64,000 nt of DNA from Pandoraea fibrosis (GTDB lineage: Bacteria > Pseudomonadota > Gammaproteobacteria > Burkholderiales > Burkholderiaceae), in NCBI RefSeq assembly GCF_000807775.2, contig NZ_CP047385.1, positions 4,712,001 to 4,776,000 on the forward strand, written 5' to 3'. The notes under the pieces are model-generated. The model saw only the letters and a list, made by a program, of their open reading frames with translations, had not been told where the DNA came from and did no database searches. The position numbers and the translations under genes are program-made. Below, in pieces: positions 45,328 to 54,949 of this stretch. The first letter of the stretch is position 1. Each line of letters begins with the position of its first letter.

Positions 45328-46626
45328 TCATTGACCGGTAATTTGGCCCGCGACGCGAACGCCGCTTGCGCAAGCGCCGCCCAGCAAGGCTTGGGAAACC
45401 CAATCCCCGCAGTAACGGATACGCGACGTCCCCGTATCCTGCCAATCGAGGAAGCGACGAAGCACGCTCCCGTAGCCTGGATAGAAGATGGGAATCTTGT
45501 GCGGAATCCACTGATTCACTGTCGATAGGCGCCGTCGATCGAAATCGGGAATGCGCGCCCTGACTTCATCGACGACCCACTCATCAAGGCGATCCGTCGC
45601 GCATTGCGCCTGCACTTCCCGGATGGCCTCCGGCGTCAGTTGGCAGTAGACCTGGGCGTTCGGGCGGCCCTGTTGAGGGGCGGCATCGAGTTGCTGATAC
45701 GTTGCGATGCGGGTGGGAGAGTCACGCATGGCAAATTCGATGCCGGGTTCAAGCGAGCCGGAGACGGCGAAATGGGCAACGCCCAACGCGTTATAGCGAA
45801 TCGCCGCAAGCATCTCGCTCTCCTGTCTTGAAGGCTTGACCAGTAACGGCGCGATTCTCGCCCCTTCGGTTGCGATCACCACGTAATCGGCAAACAGTTC
45901 ACGACCGTCGGCCAGCGTTACGGCACATTGATCGGCATGTTGCTCGACAGCCGTCACCGCGACGCCTGTCTCGACCGGCAACCTGTTGGCCAGCGCCGCG
46001 CACAGTTGCCCCATGCCCCCGGCCAAGGTGAAGACGGTGTCCTCGCCCACCAAATGAGGCATCGTGCTTTGATAGAACAACGCAGAAATAGCATCGGCAT
46101 CGAAGCTGCGTGTGCCTCGGAACACCGGCTCGATCATCCGCTTGAGAACACCATCGCCGATGCCTTTCCGTATGCATTCGGCCAGCGTGACGTGATCCCA
46201 ATCCAGTGCGGATACAGCCCAATCCGGGTCAACCCGGCGTTTGCGTGCGCGCAAGGCGACTGCCGCAAGAATCAGACGGCATCGCTCAACCAGCGACAAG
46301 CCAGGCGTCAACAGCGCTTTCGACGACGGCATAAGCTCGATGGAGTACGGTCCGTCAGGGCTATCGCAAAGCGCGCTAAGGCCCTTTAGCGGCACGAGTA
46401 AAGACCGAATGCCCACTGCCTCGATGATTCGGTGAAGGTCGCGGCTAAAGGGATAGATCAGCCTTGCGCCGCTGTTGTACGCAATGCCATTCTCGAATCG
46501 ATCCCCCATGCGCCCTCCGACCACGGGAGCCGCTTCGATGACGCGTACAGAAACCCCGGCGGCCTGCAATTCCCAAGCCGCGCTCAAGCCGGCAATGCCG
46601 GCGCCGATAACGATAGTGGAAGTCAC
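45328..46626 (-). CDS. FAD-dependent amine-oxidase/protoporphyrinogen-oxidase-like protein
   Basis: 432 residues from a GTG at 46626 that overlaps the stop of the ThDP enzyme (GTGA). IVIGAGIAGLSAAWELQAAG is the FAD motif, with AAPVVGGRMGDRFENGIAYN (GGR block) and a C-terminal FAD-contact region RIRYCGDWVSQALLGGACAS. Relatives oxidise amines or desaturate rings. Coupling to a ThDP enzyme suggests the two act on one substrate in sequence. Confidence 0.88.
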   Translation of the reverse strand: MTSTIVIGAGIAGLSAAWELQAAGVSVRVIEAAPVVGGRMGDRFENGIAYNSGARLIYPFSRDLHRIIEAVGIRSLLVPLKGLSALCDSPDGPYSIELMPSSKALLTPGLSLVERCRLILAAVALRARKRRVDPDWAVSALDWDHVTLAECIRKGIGDGVLKRMIEPVFRGTRSFDADAISALFYQSTMPHLVGEDTVFTLAGGMGQLCAALANRLPVETGVAVTAVEQHADQCAVTLADGRELFADYVVIATEGARIAPLLVKPSRQESEMLAAIRYNALGVAHFAVSGSLEPGIEFAMRDSPTRIATYQQLDAAPQQGRPNAQVYCQLTPEAIREVQAQCATDRLDEWVVDEVRARIPDFDRRRLSTVNQWIPHKIPIFYPGYGSVLRRFLDWQDTGTSRIRYCGDWVSQALLGGACASGVRVAGQITGQ

Positions 46627-48317
46627 GATTGAACAGGCTTGGTCAAGGTATCGGGAAGCACGAGTTCGATCAGGGAAACGCCGTCGTGGGACAGCGCGGC
46701 ATCGAGTGCAGGCGCAAACTCATCCGTCGCCGTTACGCGCCATGCCATCGCGCCGAACGACGTAGCATAGGCAACGAAATCGACGCTCCCCAGACGCGTG
46801 CCGACCTCTCGGCCGAACATCCGTTGTTGTGATGCGCGAATCGCGCCATAGGCGCGATTGTTTGCCACCAGCACAAGCAAGCGCAGCCCTAATCTCACGG
46901 CGGACTCCAGTTCTTCCCCATGCATAAGAAAACACCCGTCTCCGGCTATGGCAACGGGCCTGTCACAGCTCCCCTGCAAGGCCGCGCCAATCGCGGCAGC
47001 CAACCCATATCCCATCGCTCCGCTCTTGGGGCCGAGTTGCGTGTTGGGCAGCCGATGCGGGAAATAGCGTTGCGGCCACATGGCATAGGCACCCGCGCCG
47101 GACGTCACGACCGTTTCGTCCGGTAGCCTCTCGCGAAGGTGGGCGTAGACGGCGCGCAGATCGACCGGCCCCGGGCACTCGCCCGTCGCCACGAACTGCG
47201 CTCGCTCCCGACGGGTGGATGCCACCCAGGTGGATCGTGCAATTTCCGTCGCGCTAGGCGTGTCAGTGCAGGAAGCATCGCGCCCTCGCCGTTCGTCGGC
47301 GATGAGAACGAGTGCCGCGAGTACTGCCTCAGGTCGGGCACATATCGCAAGATCCGCCTGGTAGGCGTTGTTGAGTTCCCCCTCACCAGGATGGACGTGA
47401 ATCAGCTTGCAAGCCGGCTTCGGAGGCCGCAGCAGTGAAAACCCCTTGAAGACGTTGGCACCGAACGTATTGAGTTCGCCCATTCGCGCGCCGAGAACCA
47501 GCACGAGATCCGCCGCTTCGAAACGACGCGCAAGCGGTGCAGCGATGCCAATGCCAACCTCTCCACCGAAATGGGAATGCCCGTTGTCCATCAGATCACG
47601 ACGACGGTACGAAGTGACAACCGGAACTTGATATCGCTCTGCCACCTTGACCAAATCCCCGATCCCCTGGGATGTCCAGCCTGTCCCGCCAACCCACACG
47701 ATCGGGCGCTCCGAGCGGCTGAGTGCTTCGGCAATGGCATGCGCGTCGGCCATGTCAACGGAGGCTACGGCACGTCGTGGCGCACAAAGCGAAGGGGCGA
47801 CCTTTTGTTGCAGCGACACATCCTCGGGCAGGACCAGCACGACGGGCCCGGGTTTTCCGCTGATGGCGGTATGCCAGGCCCTGCTGAGGAACTCGGGAAT
47901 GCGAGCCGCATCCGGAATCTGAGCGACCCACTTGGCGAGCGGACCGAACGCTGCGTGAAATTCATTGCCCAAAAACGCTTCGCGCTCTGCGGTCTCGGTA
48001 GGCGCCTGACCGATGATCAAAATCATCGGTGCGCTATCGGTATCGGCGGTATGCAGCGCGAGGCAGGTATTCAATGCCCCCGGCGCACGCGCCGCCAGAC
48101 AGATCCCGGGCGTGCCACTGAGCTGCCCAATTGCCTGAGCGGCAAAAGCCATGCCCGCTTCGTGCCGAAAACTCGCCAGCCGTATTTGCGGCGCACGAGA
48201 GGCCAATGCATCGAGGATTTCCAGGATGCCCTCCCCCGGTACGTGCGTGACCACGCGCACGCCGAATTCGGCCAGCGTATCGGCAAGGATGTCAGCACCC
48301 GAGCGCGGGTTCGTCAT
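46623..48317 (-). CDS. Thiamine-diphosphate enzyme, acetolactate synthase/decarboxylase-like
   Basis: 564 residues, three-domain ThDP family. Catalytic Glu in SFRHEAGMAFAAQAIG; central domain ERPIVWVGGTGWTSQGIGDL; ThDP motif AIAGDGCFLMHGEELESAVR followed by LLVLVANNRAYGAI. Similar to the large subunit of acetolactate synthase, but gene context favours a keto-acid decarboxylase or C-C lyase (benzoylformate- or sulfopyruvate-decarboxylase-like). ATG at 48317 has GGAG nine bases upstream. Confidence 0.9.
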   Translation of the reverse strand: MTNPRSGADILADTLAEFGVRVVTHVPGEGILEILDALASRAPQIRLASFRHEAGMAFAAQAIGQLSGTPGICLAARAPGALNTCLALHTADTDSAPMILIIGQAPTETAEREAFLGNEFHAAFGPLAKWVAQIPDAARIPEFLSRAWHTAISGKPGPVVLVLPEDVSLQQKVAPSLCAPRRAVASVDMADAHAIAEALSRSERPIVWVGGTGWTSQGIGDLVKVAERYQVPVVTSYRRRDLMDNGHSHFGGEVGIGIAAPLARRFEAADLVLVLGARMGELNTFGANVFKGFSLLRPPKPACKLIHVHPGEGELNNAYQADLAICARPEAVLAALVLIADERRGRDASCTDTPSATEIARSTWVASTRRERAQFVATGECPGPVDLRAVYAHLRERLPDETVVTSGAGAYAMWPQRYFPHRLPNTQLGPKSGAMGYGLAAAIGAALQGSCDRPVAIAGDGCFLMHGEELESAVRLGLRLLVLVANNRAYGAIRASQQRMFGREVGTRLGSVDFVAYATSFGAMAWRVTATDEFAPALDAALSHDGVSLIELVLPDTLTKPVQS

Positions 48318-48377
48318 ATGGCGGCTCTCCAAGTATTGGTGGTGTGCGGCGCTACCAGTGCCGCACTTCCGAGTCTG

Positions 48378-49529
48378 TCAGAAGCGATGAAAAACGCCTG
48401 CGGTGACTGCAACTTGCCGGGTCGTCGTGGAAGCTCCTCCACTCGACGCATATTCGATATTGGCATGCTTGGCGTCGCCAGCGGCCAGTTGGAATATGCC
48501 GACGAGGAACAAGGCTGTTCGCTTCGAAAGAAAGTAGTTGTCGATGAGGCTGAACTGATGATATTGGGGCGTGAAGCCGGTCGTGGATATTTTTCCTCGG
48601 GTGTACGTGTAAGCGAAGTTGATCTGATTGGCGAGCGTCAGGAAATGACTGACGTTGGCCTCGATGTTGTCAAAGTCGGCTCGCGCGCCCCCCAGCCCCA
48701 ATTGGGTCACGCCCAGATTCTCATATCGGCTGTGCGACCAGATCAGGGCGGCATTCGTCGAATTGCTGAACGCGTAAGATCCCCCTGCGCCCCAGATCTC
48801 CATGCTCGTCGGGGATACGCTGTAAGAGAACGTGGGGGACTGAGCGGAAATCGACGGGAACAGGGCCGTATTCCAAATCCCTTCGCTCGCCGCTATCGAC
48901 GGCCGGTTCAAGCGCATGTACGCCGCGGACACGGAAACCGGGCCGCCAAGGTAGTTCGCGCCAAAACTCACCCCGCTCTGGTTATTGAAACTCCCGGCTT
49001 GCCCGCCGAAACTGTACATTGCGCCCAATTGAACGCCGGCCCAGCGCGGCGATACGTACTTGAGCGTGTTGTTTGCGCGGAACTGATAGTTGAAATTGTC
49101 GTTATCGCCCACGTGCGCGGTGTAGCCGTTCCAACGCACCGGGGCCGAGTACTGAGCCAGCCAGTCCTGCGTCAGGTCATATTGACGCCCCGTCGTGAGG
49201 GTGCCCCATCGTTCATTTTGCAAACCCACGAACGCCTGCCGTCCGAACTCACGTCCCCCTTGCGCCGACGTGCCGGTATTCGGATTGAAACCACCTTCGA
49301 GCGTGAAGATCGCCTTGGTTCCCCCCCCCAGATCCTCCGCCCCTTTGAATCCCCAGCGGCTCGGGCCGTTAGCCGGGCCAACGGATTTCCCGCCCAGCGA
49401 ATTGTTGGCGTAGATGACACCGCCCATCAGCACACCGTATAACGTGACGCTACTCTGCTGCGCCTGGACGGGCGAACAAAGGACAAATGGCAACATCAAC
49501 GGCACCAGGGTACAAAGGCTTTTTTTCAT
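48378..49529 (-). CDS. Gram-negative trimeric porin
   Basis: 383 residues. Signal MKKSLCTLVPLMLPFVLCSP-VQA, first strand QSSVTLYGVLMGGVIYANN, ends HRF with the terminal Phe. NDNFNYQFRANNTLKYVSP is a typical central strand. Gene neighbours (HyuB upstream, ThDP enzyme downstream, same strand) suggest that it serves this pathway. Similar in plan to the porin at 8352. Confidence 0.93.
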   Translation of the reverse strand: MKKSLCTLVPLMLPFVLCSPVQAQQSSVTLYGVLMGGVIYANNSLGGKSVGPANGPSRWGFKGAEDLGGGTKAIFTLEGGFNPNTGTSAQGGREFGRQAFVGLQNERWGTLTTGRQYDLTQDWLAQYSAPVRWNGYTAHVGDNDNFNYQFRANNTLKYVSPRWAGVQLGAMYSFGGQAGSFNNQSGVSFGANYLGGPVSVSAAYMRLNRPSIAASEGIWNTALFPSISAQSPTFSYSVSPTSMEIWGAGGSYAFSNSTNAALIWSHSRYENLGVTQLGLGGARADFDNIEANVSHFLTLANQINFAYTYTRGKISTTGFTPQYHQFSLIDNYFLSKRTALFLVGIFQLAAGDAKHANIEYASSGGASTTTRQVAVTAGVFHRF

Positions 49530-49649
49530 GGTCGATCCCGTGATTGACGAAAGTGAGAGACGGTTGACGTGTGTGTGCATCGTCGAATGCAGCGTAAGAA
49601 AACGCCCTCACCAGACCAACGTCGCCAAAATAAGAAGAACCGAAATCAC

Positions 49650-51401
49650 TTAACCTTGATCTGTTTTCCGACACAACGACGCCTCCCCTGCGTCGAACCC
49701 GTAGTCGCTTGCCGCGCGGCCCTCACTGATATAGCCGAGCCGCAGGTCAGCCTCGACGCTTTCCCGCCTGCGTTCGGTAGCCGGTCCGATCCCGGCCCCG
49801 CCGGGGAGATCCAGACACAGGCGACGACCTCGCGGTACGGTTTGCAGCCCCATTCCCGCCATGAGAGTCCCGTCGTCGAGCGCCACTCGCCCGGACAGTC
49901 CGTCGAGCGCGCCATCGCGCCCGCGCGCCGGATGCCTCACGCGATCGAACATCCCGAAGAATTGGAAAGGTGCGCCGTCCACTGTGCCGATTTCGAGGCT
50001 CTGCCCTAGACCGCCGCGCCAGCGACCTGCTCCGCCGCTATCGCATCGCAGCTCTTTACGCCAGATCACAACCGGATAGTTCGACTCCACGATCTCTGCG
50101 GCAATCGACTTCACACCGCTTGGAAAGGCGGTGCCAGACATGCCGTCTTCGCCGACACGCGCGCCAGCACCGCCGCTGTTGAAGAAGAGCGTCTCGAAGC
50201 TCTGTCCCGCTCGTTCTGCGTCTTCCCCGGCAGCCATGGCGGCAACGGCGCCCCCGCGCAATTGCGCCCCCCAGATGCAAGACGCCCCCTCTGCGGGGAC
50301 TTCCTCCGGAAGAATGGCCGCCAGGGCGCCAAAGACCACGTCGGGGAGAAATTGTCCGATGATGTGGCGCGCACACACCGGCCACGGCCGTTCGACATTG
50401 AGGATCGAGCCCACCGGTGCCGTGATGTCGATCGGCTCCAGTGAGCCCGCGTTATTGGGCACCTCCGGTGCAATAGCGGCCCGTACCCCGAATGCTGTGT
50501 AGGCACGGGTGTAGTTGAGTACCACGTTGATCCCGCGATGACTCGCAGCCGACGACCCCGCGAAATCGACACGAATGCGTCCTCCAACGACTTCTAGTTC
50601 CGCCACCAGATCGACCGGCGTATCGAAGCCGTCGATTCGCATGGCATAGCGATACCGGCCCCGAGGTAATCGTGCGATCGCGCGCTGCATCGCGGCGCTT
50701 GATCGGTCGATGATGTCGTTCGCGATGGCGTCGAGCCCGAACTCACCGAATTCGTCCAGCATGGCGATGAGTCGCCGTGCACTGGCCTCGTTCGCACCGA
50801 TGTAAGACAGAATGTCGCCAATCACCTCGTCTGGCTGGCGCACGTTGGCGCGAATGATATCCAGCAGATCCTGATTCACCTCTCCGGCACGGGCCAGCGG
50901 CAAACGCGGAATACAAAGCCCTTCCTCGAACACCGAGCGGCCGTCGGGGCCTTGCCCCAACCCGCCGATGTCGACCTGATGACAGGTGCAAGCCAATAGC
51001 GCAATCACCGAGTCATTGCGAAACACCGGCGAAACCACCGTCACATCATGCAGATGACCGGAGGCAAGCCACGGATCGTTCGTGATGAAGTGATCGCCGG
51101 GACGCATGGTCTCGATCGGAAACGCATCCAGAAAGTGGCCGACCGCAGCGGCCATCGAATTGACGTGGCCCGGCGTTCCTGTGACGGCCTGCGCCACCAG
51201 TCGGGCACGCGTATCGAAGACGCCCGCCGACAAATCACCGGCTTCTCGGACAGTTGGACTGAAGGCCGTGCGCATGAGCAGCCGTGCCTGCTCCTCCACC
51301 ACCGAAATCAGACGAGTCCAGATAATTTGCAGGCGAATCGCTTGGTTGGAGGACGGATCGTCAGGCAGCACGTCACTCACGGGATCCTTTGCATTCATCA
51401 T
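49650..51401 (-). CDS. hyuB: Hydantoinase/oxoprolinase B-type subunit
   Basis: 583 residues. HyuB-family blocks: IWTRLISVVEEQARLLMRTA, FSPTVREAGDLSAGVFDTRA, GDHFITNDPWLASGHLHDV, VLACTCHQVDIGGLGQGP-like text and WRGGLGQSLEIGTVDGAPFQ near the end. With HyuA it forms an ATP-dependent cyclic-amide hydrolase (5-oxoproline, N-methylhydantoin) or an acetophenone-carboxylase-like enzyme. Start overlaps HyuA stop (ATGA). Confidence 0.93.
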   Translation of the reverse strand: MMNAKDPVSDVLPDDPSSNQAIRLQIIWTRLISVVEEQARLLMRTAFSPTVREAGDLSAGVFDTRARLVAQAVTGTPGHVNSMAAAVGHFLDAFPIETMRPGDHFITNDPWLASGHLHDVTVVSPVFRNDSVIALLACTCHQVDIGGLGQGPDGRSVFEEGLCIPRLPLARAGEVNQDLLDIIRANVRQPDEVIGDILSYIGANEASARRLIAMLDEFGEFGLDAIANDIIDRSSAAMQRAIARLPRGRYRYAMRIDGFDTPVDLVAELEVVGGRIRVDFAGSSAASHRGINVVLNYTRAYTAFGVRAAIAPEVPNNAGSLEPIDITAPVGSILNVERPWPVCARHIIGQFLPDVVFGALAAILPEEVPAEGASCIWGAQLRGGAVAAMAAGEDAERAGQSFETLFFNSGGAGARVGEDGMSGTAFPSGVKSIAAEIVESNYPVVIWRKELRCDSGGAGRWRGGLGQSLEIGTVDGAPFQFFGMFDRVRHPARGRDGALDGLSGRVALDDGTLMAGMGLQTVPRGRRLCLDLPGGAGIGPATERRRESVEADLRLGYISEGRAASDYGFDAGEASLCRKTDQG

Positions 51402-53575
51402 TGATATGCTTCCTGTGACACTTGAAATTCGGTCGAGGAACGCTGCCGTTCGAGCACGAGGTGTCCCGATGGCACGCAGCGAGCAGTGAATTCCGGTGGT
51501 ACGACGATCGTTGTCTCGTCGTCGACAATCACCGCTGGCCCCAGAATCACAGCACCGTCCAAGAGTGTGTGGCGACGATGGAACGCCGCGTCGACACGCG
51601 TCTGGGACGATTGATCCAACACCGATCGCACATCGGCGGGCAAGGGCGCCGTTGCCGCCAGCCTTCGAGCGTCCGGAGCCGTGAGCGGGCGCACCTCATT
51701 CGTGGCATTCGTGGCATTCGTGGGTATGGGCGGTGTATGCGATACCCGCACGCTCCAACTGAGTATCTCGACATCCGCATGCGGGATCAGGCGACCGAAT
51801 CGCTGCTGGTATTGATGTTCGAAGTCGGCTCGCAGCACGACGACGCTCGTTTGATCGATCCTCAACGCGCGAATCGGAACCTGTATTTCATGGCCCTGGC
51901 CGCGATACCGCATATACGCAAACGCTTGTGTTGCCGTCTCGGCGGCCAGCGCCGGACTGGCATGACCGATGACGCCAGCGGCTTCGTTCCGAAGTTCCTG
52001 AAGCAACTCATTGACCTGCAAGGCATCCAGTTCGCTCAGCGTTTGATAGAGACTTCGCGCCGCCTCGAAAGACACGGGGGCCACGAGGAACCCGTAAGCA
52101 GAGCCCACCCCCGCCGCGACCGGCACCACGACTCTGTCGATCCCCAACTTCTCCGCTAACCGCGCAGCATGGAGTGGCGCGGACCCGCCGAAGGCGATCA
52201 ACGTTCTTCCTGCCAACGTTTTTCCAAGCTCAATCGCATGCTCGCGTGCGGCGCCCGCCATCGCCTCGTCTGCGACCTCTGCAACCGCGTAGGCCGCAGT
52301 GTCCCGACCGACACCCAACGGCGAGGCGATGGTCCGGTCCAACGCGTCAAGCGCAGCATCCGTATCGAGCGCCAGAGACCCCGCAGCGAAATACTCGGGG
52401 TCCAGACGTCCGGCCACCAGATGCGTGTCGGTCAATGTCGCGTGCGCGCCCCCCAGGCCATAACATGCGGGGCCCGGTTGTGACCCCGCACTGGTCGGGC
52501 CGACCTTCACGCGGCCGAGCCTATCGATGCCGGCAATGGACCCGCCGCCCGCACCGATCTCGCACAGCTCGACAACGGGGATCCGAAGCGGAATTCCGCT
52601 ACCGGGTTTGAAGCGATAGAGGCGTGCGACTTCGAGCGCGCGCGACATTTGCGGGCTCCCGTCATCGATGAAACACAACTTTGCCGTGGTGCCCCCGATA
52701 TCCAGTGAAAGCACGCGATCGAGGCCAAGCGTCCGGCTGACGTGAGACGCCAGCAGCGCCCCTCCGGCGGGGCCCGACTCGAGTAGCCGGACCGGGTAGC
52801 GGCGTGCCGTCTCGACATCGCACAACCCGCCGTCGGAGGTCATCAACAATAGGGGAACATCGATGCCCATCGATTTGAGTGCTGCCGACAAGCGCTGCAA
52901 ATAGGAGGCCATCAGCGGCAGGACATAAGCATTGACACAGGTGGTCGAGAAGCGCTCGAACTCGCGAATCTCCGGAGACACGTCTGACGACAGGCTGAAG
53001 GACAACTCGGGCAGTCGCCTCATCAGACGTTCGGCCGTTCGTTTTTCATGGTCTGCGTTCGCGTAACTGTGCAGGAACGCGATTGCGACGCTACGCACGT
53101 CTTGCGCGGCAAGCACATCAGCGACGCGATCGACACTTGCCTCGTCAAGCGGGAGCAGCACCTGCCCCTTTGCTCCCATACGCTCGACAACCGTCAATCT
53201 GAGATCGCGGGGCACAAGCGGTTCCGGCTTCCTGACCCGAAGGTCATATTGATCGGCGCGCGCCTCGCACCCGGTTTCGATGACGTCGCGAAACCCTGAG
53301 GTTGTCACCAGCGCCGTCCTGGCGCCGCGCCGTTCGATTACGGCGTTGGTCGCCAGCGTCGTGCCGTGCAACACGGCTCCAAGCGAGCTCGCCGGCGTGT
53401 CGGTAAGCTGCAGAAGGTGGGCGATACCCGCGATGACCGCCTGCTCCGGCGCCTGCGGTGTCGACAGGCATTTGTAGGTGTGCCGTTCGTCGCCAAGCTC
53501 AAGCACGAAGTCGGTGAAGGTGCCGCCTATGTCGATACCGATGCGAGGGGGTAGGGAGGCGCGAAGAGAAGACAT
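51398..53575 (-). CDS. hyuA: Hydantoinase/oxoprolinase A-type subunit
   Basis: 725 residues. PRIGIDIGGTFTDFVLELGD is the ATP-binding start, VLHGTTLATNAVIERRGART follows, and the second ASKHA half has VLSLDIGGTTAKLCFIDDGS and GAGGGSIAGIDRLGRVKVGP. Partner of HyuB. Near residue 620 a Thr-Asn-Ala repeat is encoded by three perfect 9-base copies (51697-51723). Divergent from the second PF04392 binding-protein gene. Confidence 0.93.
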   Translation of the reverse strand: MSSLRASLPPRIGIDIGGTFTDFVLELGDERHTYKCLSTPQAPEQAVIAGIAHLLQLTDTPASSLGAVLHGTTLATNAVIERRGARTALVTTSGFRDVIETGCEARADQYDLRVRKPEPLVPRDLRLTVVERMGAKGQVLLPLDEASVDRVADVLAAQDVRSVAIAFLHSYANADHEKRTAERLMRRLPELSFSLSSDVSPEIREFERFSTTCVNAYVLPLMASYLQRLSAALKSMGIDVPLLLMTSDGGLCDVETARRYPVRLLESGPAGGALLASHVSRTLGLDRVLSLDIGGTTAKLCFIDDGSPQMSRALEVARLYRFKPGSGIPLRIPVVELCEIGAGGGSIAGIDRLGRVKVGPTSAGSQPGPACYGLGGAHATLTDTHLVAGRLDPEYFAAGSLALDTDAALDALDRTIASPLGVGRDTAAYAVAEVADEAMAGAAREHAIELGKTLAGRTLIAFGGSAPLHAARLAEKLGIDRVVVPVAAGVGSAYGFLVAPVSFEAARSLYQTLSELDALQVNELLQELRNEAAGVIGHASPALAAETATQAFAYMRYRGQGHEIQVPIRALRIDQTSVVVLRADFEHQYQQRFGRLIPHADVEILSWSVRVSHTPPIPTNATNATNEVRPLTAPDARRLAATAPLPADVRSVLDQSSQTRVDAAFHRRHTLLDGAVILGPAVIVDDETTIVVPPEFTARCVPSGHLVLERQRSSTEFQVSQEAYQ
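51697..51723 (-). repeat. Three tandem copies of a 9-base unit inside hyuA
   Basis: CATTCGTGG occurs three times head to tail on the plus strand, encoding repeated Asn-Ala-Thr in HyuA. Being in frame, a change in copy number would lengthen or shorten a surface linker without breaking the gene. Confidence 0.9.
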
Positions 53576-53937
53576 GGTCGCTCCGTAACAGGCAAAAGGG
53601 CGCCGCACATGGCGACGATCAGCCAACAAGTTACGGAACTCGACAGCGGTTTGCGTTGGATATCGGAACTATGACTTACTGATTCGGTAGCGCATCGCCC
53701 CTTTCGTCGCCTACCGCGGGATAACCCGTATGCGCGGATCCGATATCCCTCCGCGTTGTGGCCGAGTTTCGACGTCGGACGAATGAAATAGGATTTCGGG
53801 CGTGAATTTCACTCCGCCGCGCTACGAATATTGGCGTTCGCCAGAATGAAGCGAGGATGTACTTTCGACCGCACTCCGTCGCCGAAGCCAAGCGATTCGG
53901 CGACGGCATCTCCCTTTACCGCTTATCGAGAACGCCC
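53576..53937. promoter_or_regulatory. Divergent region between hyuA and PF04392 binding protein, with a spaced inverted repeat
   Basis: 362 bases, no gene seen. GGATATCGGA at 53658-53667 and its exact reverse complement TCCGATATCC at 53738-53747 are separated by 70 bases, an arrangement that suits a looping regulator acting on both promoters. No regulator gene adjoins, so the controlling protein is unknown. Confidence 0.45.
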
Positions 53938-54933
53938 ATGCTCCCCAAACTCTTTGCCAAGCGACTGTCTGGCGTCACGTTGATGTTCTCGCTGTTGGCC
54001 AGTTCCCTTATCGCCAACGCTGAAACGACCGTCATCGGGATCGCCAATTTTGGCCCTCACCCGGCACTGTCGCGAACCATTTCCGGCTTTAAGGAACAGT
54101 TGGCAAAACATGGGTTCATCGAAGGCAAAACCGTCACCTATGCCTACAGCGACGCCAATTTCACGCCCGGCCTCATCCCGCAAACCCTGGCTCAGATCGT
54201 CTCGCAGCGGCCCAAGGTGATTCTCACGGTAACAACCCCCGTTGCGCAGGCTGCCGTTCGCAATGTGTCCGATACTCGAATTCCGCTCGTGTTTTCTCAA
54301 GTCACCAATCCCGTTGCCGCCGGACTGGTGCCCGATTGGGAGCACGGGAGCGAGCGCATTGTCGGCACGGCAAGCGTGACCGACTACGACGCGGTGCTGA
54401 CATTCGCGAAGAAGATCTTTCCGCGCGCGAAGTCTTTTGGCGTTCTCTATAACGCAGGGGAAGTCAACGACGTGGCGGCCATCAAGAGCCTGGGGGCCGC
54501 TGCGGAAAAGGCCGGCATGAAGATGGTCGCGACCAGCGTCGATACGACAATCGATGTTCCGCAGCGCACCGGCACGATGAAGGGGCTCGACTTCTTCTAT
54601 GCGATTGGCTCCAATCTCGTGCAGTCTTCGCTTCCCGCCGTTGCCAGCGTGACCGATCGACTCAAAATGCCCATTCTGTCGGCTGAGCACGAACTGATTC
54701 GCAAGGGCAACCTCATCGCTGTTGCTTACGCGCCTTCGTATGAATCGCAAGGCGCGCATGCTGCCGATCTCGCGCTGGCACTCATGAATGGCAAGAAGCC
54801 GTCGGAACTGGCCGTCTATCGCCCGCAGCCCGGCGACTATCTGGCACTGGTCAATCGAAAAAAGCTTGAGCAACTCGGCTTGGCCGTCCCTCTCGATATG
54901 CGGGACTGCAAGTGCTTCGTCGATCCCCAATAA
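53938..54933 (+). CDS. ABC substrate-binding protein, PF04392 family (second copy)
   Basis: 331 residues. Signal MLPKLFAKRLSGVTLMFSLL ending IANA; then TVIGIANFGPHPALSRTISG and KTVTYAYSDANFTPGLIPQT, clearly paralogous to the protein at 44084. Both end in a Cys-containing tail (DCKCFVDPQ here, ESCQCFIN there). It has no permease or ATPase of its own and may share the membrane complex at 42334-44054. The racemase-like gene follows 16 bases later. Confidence 0.92.
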   Translation: MLPKLFAKRLSGVTLMFSLLASSLIANAETTVIGIANFGPHPALSRTISGFKEQLAKHGFIEGKTVTYAYSDANFTPGLIPQTLAQIVSQRPKVILTVTTPVAQAAVRNVSDTRIPLVFSQVTNPVAAGLVPDWEHGSERIVGTASVTDYDAVLTFAKKIFPRAKSFGVLYNAGEVNDVAAIKSLGAAAEKAGMKMVATSVDTTIDVPQRTGTMKGLDFFYAIGSNLVQSSLPAVASVTDRLKMPILSAEHELIRKGNLIAVAYAPSYESQGAHAADLALALMNGKKPSELAVYRPQPGDYLALVNRKKLEQLGLAVPLDMRDCKCFVDPQ

Positions 54934-54949
54934 TCGGAGAGCCCCTGCG

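Noticed and set aside
46623..48317. Biosynthetic acetolactate synthase (IlvB)
   Set aside because: No small regulatory subunit gene follows, and it is coupled to an FAD oxidase gene; I therefore name only the ThDP family.
47571..49442. 623-codon open frame on the plus strand
   Set aside because: Antisense to the ThDP enzyme and porin genes; composition Arg/Gly/His-rich with no family motif.
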